Source: Pedosphaera sp.
GTDB taxonomy: Bacteria; Verrucomicrobiota; Verrucomicrobiia; Limisphaerales; SIAT01
Reading direction: 5' to 3'
Length of the DNA: 27,962 nucleotides
Assembly (NCBI GenBank): GCA_009691645.1
Contig: SIAT01000005.1
Span: 1 to 27,962 of the forward strand
Made by a program: the position numbers and the translations under genes
The notes under the pieces: generated by a model
Seen by the model: only the letters and a program-made list of their open reading frames with translations
Told to the model about the DNA's origin: nothing
Database searches by the model: none
Shown: piece after piece, positions 23,788 to 27,962 of the stretch
Layout: the number at the start of each line of letters is the position of its first letter
How positions within the stretch are numbered: position 1 is the first letter of the stretch

Positions 23788-26466
23788 TCAGTGATTGAAG
23801 GCAAATTCCTTGCTGTTCAGCAGCACCCAAAATAAATCGCCGTACACTTCCTCGCGTGAACCGCCGGCGGCGAAGGTTTTGCTCACAATGGCGCGCTCGG
23901 CTTCGGTCGGTAGGCGACAGAGCGTGGCGAGGAAAATGGTTTCAGTCACACGCGCGTCATCGCTCGTCTCTTTCAACAAAGAAACGAGACGGCTCTCGTT
24001 GGAACGCAGCTTCGATTGCACGCCATCGCCGTTCTGCAGATGGAGAAGTTGAGGCAACGTGACTTCGCCATTTCGCTCGCAGGCGCAGGCGGTCACGCGA
24101 TCGGAGCGGCCAAACAGGCCGAGGAAATAAGAGCTGATGTGCGGCTCGGGGAGTTGCGTGGCGCGCAAGCCGACGGGATAACCGGCGAACTGTTCGGGCA
24201 CGCCGGTGGCCTGACTGAGAGCGTCGAGCAGCACTTCGGCGGGCAGGCGACGCGCGTAGTAGTGCGAGTGGAAGCGGCGATCCTTCTCGCTTGCCGCCAT
24301 CGGCTCGGCGCTGAGTTGATAGGCGCGCGAGTTGAGGATGAGCCGCATGACGTGCTTGAGATCGTAGCCGCTAGTGACGAATTCGCCGCTTAGAAAACGC
24401 CACAGCTCCGGATTGGAAGGGGGATTACTGGCGCGCAGATCATCCACCGGCTCGACCATTCCGGCGCCCATGAAATGCTTCCAAAGCCGGTTCACCATCG
24501 CGCCGCTGAACTGTTCGTTCTTCGGATCGGTGATCCACGCGGCGAGCAACTCTCGCGGGTCTTGCCCCGGTTGGACAACTGTCACAGCGCGATCGAGCGG
24601 TTGCGGTTGCATCGCTTTATGAGTGCGCGGCTGCGTGACGGTGATCGGCTTGGCGCGCAGCTTCGTCAACTGATCGCGGGAGGAATCAAGCTGCTTGCGT
24701 TGCTCGACGATTTTCTTGGCCGTCTTTTCCAACTCAGAACCGGCCAGCGTGTTCGTCGTGCCTCCGATGTCCGCGAGGTTCTTTTCAATCTGGGCGATTT
24801 GCTGCTTCTTCTCTTCCTCTTCACTGGTGGTTGTCAGCAGTTCGGTGGCGCCCTGCTCGGAGCTCGTGCGCTTGAGATTGACGCGGCCGAAGTAGGCGGC
24901 GAAGTGATAGAAATCGTCCTGCGTGTATTTCTCGAGCGGATGATTGTGGCAGCGGGCGCAGCCGATGCGCGCACCGAGGAATGCCTGCGCGACCGAGTCG
25001 GCCACCTCGCTCTTCGCCACTTCGCGATACTCGCCGATGGTGGTGATGTAGTAACCGATCTGCGGGCGATTCACGCTATCTCCGCTGGCGGTGAGGATGT
25101 CGCGGGCCAGCTCATTCCACGGGCGGTTTGCGGCGATCTGCGTGCGCAGCCACGAGTGGAATGAACGGACTCCCTTTGTGCCGCGCACGTCGTGGTCGCG
25201 CTCTTTGCGGTTCTGCAACAGATCGGAGAATTGAAGAGTCCAATAGTCCGCAAACTCAGAGCGCGCCAGCAATTGATCGATGAGCCGAGTGCGTTTGTCT
25301 GCGGAGTTGTCCGCGAGAAACGAGCGGACTTCCTCGGGCGTTGGCAGCGTGCCGATGGTGTCCAGCGAAGCGCGGCGGAGAAAGGAAGTGTCGTCGCACA
25401 ATCCTGAAGGCGGCAGCCGCAGGGCGGCGAGTTTAGCGAACACGTGCTGATCCACGACATTGTTTCTCTTGGCGAAGAGCGAGGGATCCAGCTTGTTGTC
25501 GTGCGGCGCGGTGAAGGTCATCACTTCCACCTGGCCTTGGAAATGAACGCGCACGGATGTTTCGCCGGCACGGGTCGAACGCGCCACGCCGCCGGGCGTC
25601 ACCTCGATGGTGGCGTCGTCGTTGGAAAAGAATTTCGCCAGCCACGTCACATCGCGCACGCGGCCATCAGGATAATGCGCGCGGACGAGGAGTTGCTGCG
25701 TCTCGCCGACGCGCAGGGTGCGGCTGCCGGGAAGGATTTCGATCCGGCTGGCGTCACTTTCGCTGGCGATTGGGCCGGGCGCGCGGTGGGCGATCCACTC
25801 GATCAAGGTGCGATGCGCGCGCCCATCTTCGGCGAGCCGCTGGCCGCCTTCATGAGGCACGATGGCAAGTGGCTTCAGGACGAACAGGCTCTCTTCAGGC
25901 ACGCCATGATTGAGTCGGCGTCCGTTGATGTCTTTGGTGATCCACTCGTAATCCCACTCCGGCGCATAGCCGCGGAGCGAGAGTTTGAAACCATTCTGGC
26001 CGGCGAGCTTGCCGTGGCAGCCGCCTTGGTTGCAGCCGTTGCGGGTGAGAATCGGGATGACGTCCTGCCGGAACGAGGGTGGCTGCGTGGTGGTTGCGTC
26101 GGCGATGGTGATGGAAATTTTCTGCGCCACGCCTTTGTAACTGATGGTGATCTCGGTGCGGCCATCGGCGAGGGCGAGGCAGTTGCCATTGGAACTGATG
26201 ACAGCCAGCTTTGGATCCTTGATCGCAAACTGTGCGTGTGCGGTGACATCAGTCGTGCGGCCGTCGGCGGCCACTGCGGTGACGAGCAATCCGTGTTCGG
26301 CGCTCGCGCCTCGCAGTTCGAGTGCGTCCGGTTGGATGATTAACTTGGCCGGTTTGTCGCTTGAGCCGAAAATCCAGAAGGCGTGGGCGGAGCAGGGAAT
26401 GAGCGCGGCGAGGCATGACGCGAGGAGGAGACGAGGAAAAAGCCGTTTGAAAAATGGTTCGCTCAT
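23788..26466 (-). CDS. Exported DUF1549/DUF1553 protein with Ig-like (Big_2) and cytochrome c-like motifs
   Basis: It is 892 residues from ATG 26466, where a signal peptide (LFPRLLLASCLAALIPCSAHA) begins at once; a start at 26526 adds 20 polar residues. In order: Big_2-like domain (about 40-122), a CX4CH motif (C145, C150, H151 in GCNQGGCHG), a second Ig-like segment (about 241-319), and DUF1549 (about 336-530). A canonical CxxCH haem motif (C503, C506, H507 in GCARCHNHP) lies near the end of DUF1549. A Glu/Lys-rich coiled coil (548-602) and DUF1553 (about 636-890) follow. These planctomycete/verrucomicrobial proteins have no established biochemical role. Covalent haem at CxxCH is plausible, not shown. 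It is the first gene of the operon with DUF1501 and PPC. Confidence 0.93.
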   Translation of the reverse strand: MSEPFFKRLFPRLLLASCLAALIPCSAHAFWIFGSSDKPAKLIIQPDALELRGASAEHGLLVTAVAADGRTTDVTAHAQFAIKDPKLAVISSNGNCLALADGRTEITISYKGVAQKISITIADATTTQPPSFRQDVIPILTRNGCNQGGCHGKLAGQNGFKLSLRGYAPEWDYEWITKDINGRRLNHGVPEESLFVLKPLAIVPHEGGQRLAEDGRAHRTLIEWIAHRAPGPIASESDASRIEILPGSRTLRVGETQQLLVRAHYPDGRVRDVTWLAKFFSNDDATIEVTPGGVARSTRAGETSVRVHFQGQVEVMTFTAPHDNKLDPSLFAKRNNVVDQHVFAKLAALRLPPSGLCDDTSFLRRASLDTIGTLPTPEEVRSFLADNSADKRTRLIDQLLARSEFADYWTLQFSDLLQNRKERDHDVRGTKGVRSFHSWLRTQIAANRPWNELARDILTASGDSVNRPQIGYYITTIGEYREVAKSEVADSVAQAFLGARIGCARCHNHPLEKYTQDDFYHFAAYFGRVNLKRTSSEQGATELLTTTSEEEEKKQQIAQIEKNLADIGGTTNTLAGSELEKTAKKIVEQRKQLDSSRDQLTKLRAKPITVTQPRTHKAMQPQPLDRAVTVVQPGQDPRELLAAWITDPKNEQFSGAMVNRLWKHFMGAGMVEPVDDLRASNPPSNPELWRFLSGEFVTSGYDLKHVMRLILNSRAYQLSAEPMAASEKDRRFHSHYYARRLPAEVLLDALSQATGVPEQFAGYPVGLRATQLPEPHISSYFLGLFGRSDRVTACACERNGEVTLPQLLHLQNGDGVQSKLRSNESRLVSLLKETSDDARVTETIFLATLCRLPTEAERAIVSKTFAAGGSREEVYGDLFWVLLNSKEFAFNH

Positions 26467-26581
26467 TCGTTGTATCACACGGGCCGGACCGCTAGGATTC
26501 GAGCACAGATGGTTCGGTTTGTTCAAAGCTTTTCATGGCCACCAGTCATCGCGTGAGGTGAGCGATAGCTGGAAATAACGC

Positions 26582-26610
26582 TTGCGTTGGTGTTGGTTGG
26601 TTCCTATATT
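26582..26610 (+). promoter_or_regulatory. Candidate promoter for rpmI-rplT
   Basis: TTGCGT (26582-26587), a 17-base spacer and TATATT (26605-26610) are in the 172-base divergent gap. Transcription near 26617 would leave a leader of about 22 bases ending in AAGGA (26626-26630), 8 bases before the ATG. Confidence 0.55.
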
Positions 26611-26638
26611 CGCTGTCCTTTTTGTAAGGAATTGAATT

Positions 26639-26848
26639 ATGCGTCGTCCGAAAGGTATCAAAACAAAGAAGTCGGTGGCCAAGCGTTTCAAAATCACTGC
26701 CACCGGCAAAGTGATGCGTAGCCGCGCCGGCAAGCGCCACTTGCTCTCCGGCAAAAGCCCCAAACGCCGCCGCTCGCTCGGCACCTCCAAGTTGGTGGAT
26801 AAGACGGATGTCTATCGCATCAAGCAGTGCCTGCCGTTCACGCGCTAA
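26639..26848 (+). CDS. rpmI: Large-subunit ribosomal protein bL35
   Basis: The protein has 69 residues, very basic, with the L35 signature (KTKKSVAKRFKITATGKVMR, AGKRHLLSGKSPKRRR). It is a component of the 50S subunit. The Shine-Dalgarno AAGGA at 26626-26630 supports ATG 26639. In most bacteria infC lies directly upstream of rpmI; here the upstream neighbour is the divergent DUF1549 operon instead. rplT follows after 35 bases. Confidence 0.97.
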   Translation: MRRPKGIKTKKSVAKRFKITATGKVMRSRAGKRHLLSGKSPKRRRSLGTSKLVDKTDVYRIKQCLPFTR

Positions 26849-26883
26849 CCGGCCGTCGTTCACCGATTTACTTTTTCTGACCT

Positions 26884-27258
26884 ATGCGTGTTACAAATGC
26901 CCCAGCTTCTCGGAAACGCCGCAAGCGGATGCTCTCAGCCGCCAAGGGTTTTCGTCTCAAGCGTTCTAAACTTTACCGCTACGCGGCCGACGCGGTCGAT
27001 CACGGTCGACAGTACGCTTTCCGTGATCGCAAGACCAAGAAGCGCACTTTCCGCGCGCTCTGGCAGGTGCGTATCAACGCTTCTGCTCGCGCTGCCGGCA
27101 TCACCTACAGCCGTTTCATTGAAGGGTTGAAGGCCGCCCACGTCGCCCTCGATCGCAAGATCATCGCCGACCTCGCCGCGCAGGATAACTCTGTGTTTAG
27201 CGAATTGGTCAAGATCGCCCAAGGCGCGCTGAAGACCAAGACCGCGAAGGCGGCGTAA
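26884..27258 (+). CDS. rplT: Large-subunit ribosomal protein bL20
   Basis: The protein has 124 residues. The basic N-terminal extension (SRKRRKRMLSAAKGF) that threads into 23S rRNA is followed by the globular L20 domain (RTFRALWQVRINASARAAGI, YSRFIEGLKAAHVALDRKI). L20 is needed early in 50S assembly. The C-terminus has a short Lys/Ala tail (LKTKTAKAA). It is co-transcribed with rpmI, and a terminator follows. Confidence 0.97.
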   Translation: MRVTNAPASRKRRKRMLSAAKGFRLKRSKLYRYAADAVDHGRQYAFRDRKTKKRTFRALWQVRINASARAAGITYSRFIEGLKAAHVALDRKIIADLAAQDNSVFSELVKIAQGALKTKTAKAA

Positions 27259-27277
27259 GCGAGAGCTGACTTCACGA

Positions 27278-27308
27278 ACGGGCGACCAGCAATGGCCGCC
27301 CGTTTTTC
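27278..27308 (+). terminator. Rho-independent terminator between rplT and pheS
   Basis: ACGGGCG (27278-27284) pairs with CGCCCGT (27297-27303). The stem continues past one mismatch as CCA/TGG, capped by a GCAA tetraloop, and TTTTT follows. pheS begins 47 bases beyond. Confidence 0.88.
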
Positions 27309-27354
27309 ATTTCACGACACGAGCACACTCGATTAACCTGCGCGCACATTTGGT

Positions 27355-27962
27355 ATGTCTTTCCTAAACGAGATCGAACCGCTCAAACAGGCCGCACTGA
27401 GTGAACTGTGTGCCGCCGCTGATTTGCCGGCGCTGGAGCAAAGCAAAGGCGCGTGGATCGGGCCGACGGGAAAATTCACCGCGCTGATGAAACAGCTCGG
27501 CGCATTGTCCAAGGAAGAGAAGCCGGCCGCTGGTAAACTCATCAATCAAGCGAAGGTCGAGATTGAAGCTGCGTTGATTGCGCGTCGGGAAGAATTGGAA
27601 CTACAAGCCGCGCTGCCGAACGAGCCCGCCGATTTCACGTTGCCCGGCCGCCGCCGCACGCTCGGCAAGCTCCATCCGCTCACACAGGTCACCGAGGACA
27701 TCGTGCGTTGCTTTCGCAAGATTGGTTTCGCTGTGGCCGATGGTCCGGAGATCGAGGACGAGTATCACTGCTTCGACGCGCTCAACACGCCCGCCGATCA
27801 TCCCGCGCGCGACGCGCAGGACACCTTCTATCTCGGCACGCCCGCTCGGCCGCTGCTCCGCACGCACACCAGCTCAGTGCAGATCCGCGCGATGAAGAGC
27901 CAGCCGCCGCCCATCCGCATCATCGTCCCCGGCCGTGTGTATCGGCGCGACAACGCCGACGC
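27355..27962 (+). CDS. pheS: Phenylalanine-tRNA ligase alpha subunit, 5' part (continues past window end)
   Basis: From ATG 27355 the frame is open to the last base, giving 202 codons of a protein normally about 340 residues long. The N-terminal coiled-coil tRNA-binding region (about 1-90) is followed by the start of the class II synthetase core. The blocks GKLHPLTQV, ADGPEIEDEYHCFDALN, HPARDAQDTFYL, LLRTHTSSVQIR and PGRVYRRDNADA are all diagnostic for PheS. It charges tRNA-Phe as part of an alpha2-beta2 enzyme; pheT should lie downstream or elsewhere. It sits after the rplT terminator, so it has either its own promoter or partial read-through. Confidence 0.95.
   Translation, partial: MSFLNEIEPLKQAALSELCAAADLPALEQSKGAWIGPTGKFTALMKQLGALSKEEKPAAGKLINQAKVEIEAALIARREELELQAALPNEPADFTLPGRRRTLGKLHPLTQVTEDIVRCFRKIGFAVADGPEIEDEYHCFDALNTPADHPARDAQDTFYLGTPARPLLRTHTSSVQIRAMKSQPPPIRIIVPGRVYRRDNAD

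Noticed and set aside
26611..26638. Ribosomal-protein autoregulatory leader before rpmI
   Set aside because: The stretch between the predicted start site and the ATG is too short for a pseudoknot or long-range structure, and no inverted repeats were seen.
1..27962. CRISPR array, prophage, insertion sequence, tRNA or rRNA
   Set aside because: No regularly spaced repeats, transposase or integrase coding sequence, terminal inverted repeats with target duplications, or cloverleaf sequences were recognised by eye. A tRNAscan/Infernal run would be decisive.

Overview
The window looks like chromosomal backbone DNA from a GC-rich member of the PVC superphylum. Verrucomicrobiota is my best guess. The basis is the combination of exported DUF1549/DUF1553 and DUF1501 proteins with a PPC-domain partner, a secreted FG-GAP/ASPIC-UnbV protein, an exported alpha-toroid protein, a YdjY-like protein and a Sel1 protein, set among housekeeping genes (gyrB-gyrA, rpmI-rplT-pheS, rlmN, hisB, hisH, trxB, glgP). 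The phylum is an inference from gene content; no rRNA gene is present. I saw no prophage, insertion sequence, CRISPR array or tRNA.

Layout. 1-423 (+) is the 3' end of a cation/proton antiporter gene. 424-3395 (-) is a two-gene unit for secreted propeller-type proteins. 3494-7159 (+) is a tightly packed run: trxB, a rhodanese, hisB, an ECF sigma factor, its likely membrane anti-sigma factor and an exported protein, closed by a strong terminator at 7181-7219. 7526-12707 (+) is gyrB-gyrA. 12743-15650 (-) is a three-gene unit: YdjY-like exported protein, exported alpha-toroid protein, ArsM-like methyltransferase. 15843-19858 (+) holds alpha-glucan phosphorylase, rlmN and hisH. 19966-20595 (+) is a Mn-type superoxide dismutase with its own promoter and terminator. 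20737-21579 (+) is the Sel1-repeat protein. 21605-26466 (-) is the DUF1549/DUF1553, DUF1501 and PPC operon. 26639-27962 (+) is rpmI, rplT and the 5' part of pheS, which runs off the end.

How the genes relate. Five gene junctions are 4-base ATGA or GTGA overlaps, which implies translational coupling: propeller pair, trxB/rhodanese, sigma/anti-sigma, anti-sigma/exported protein, toroid/ArsM-like. Histidine genes are scattered (hisB and hisH about 14 kb apart), and infC is not next to rpmI. The least understood units are the YdjY/toroid/ArsM-like operon, the sigma/anti-sigma/exported-protein module and the DUF1549-DUF1501-PPC operon. None is a proven new system. The first has the most unusual combination of parts.
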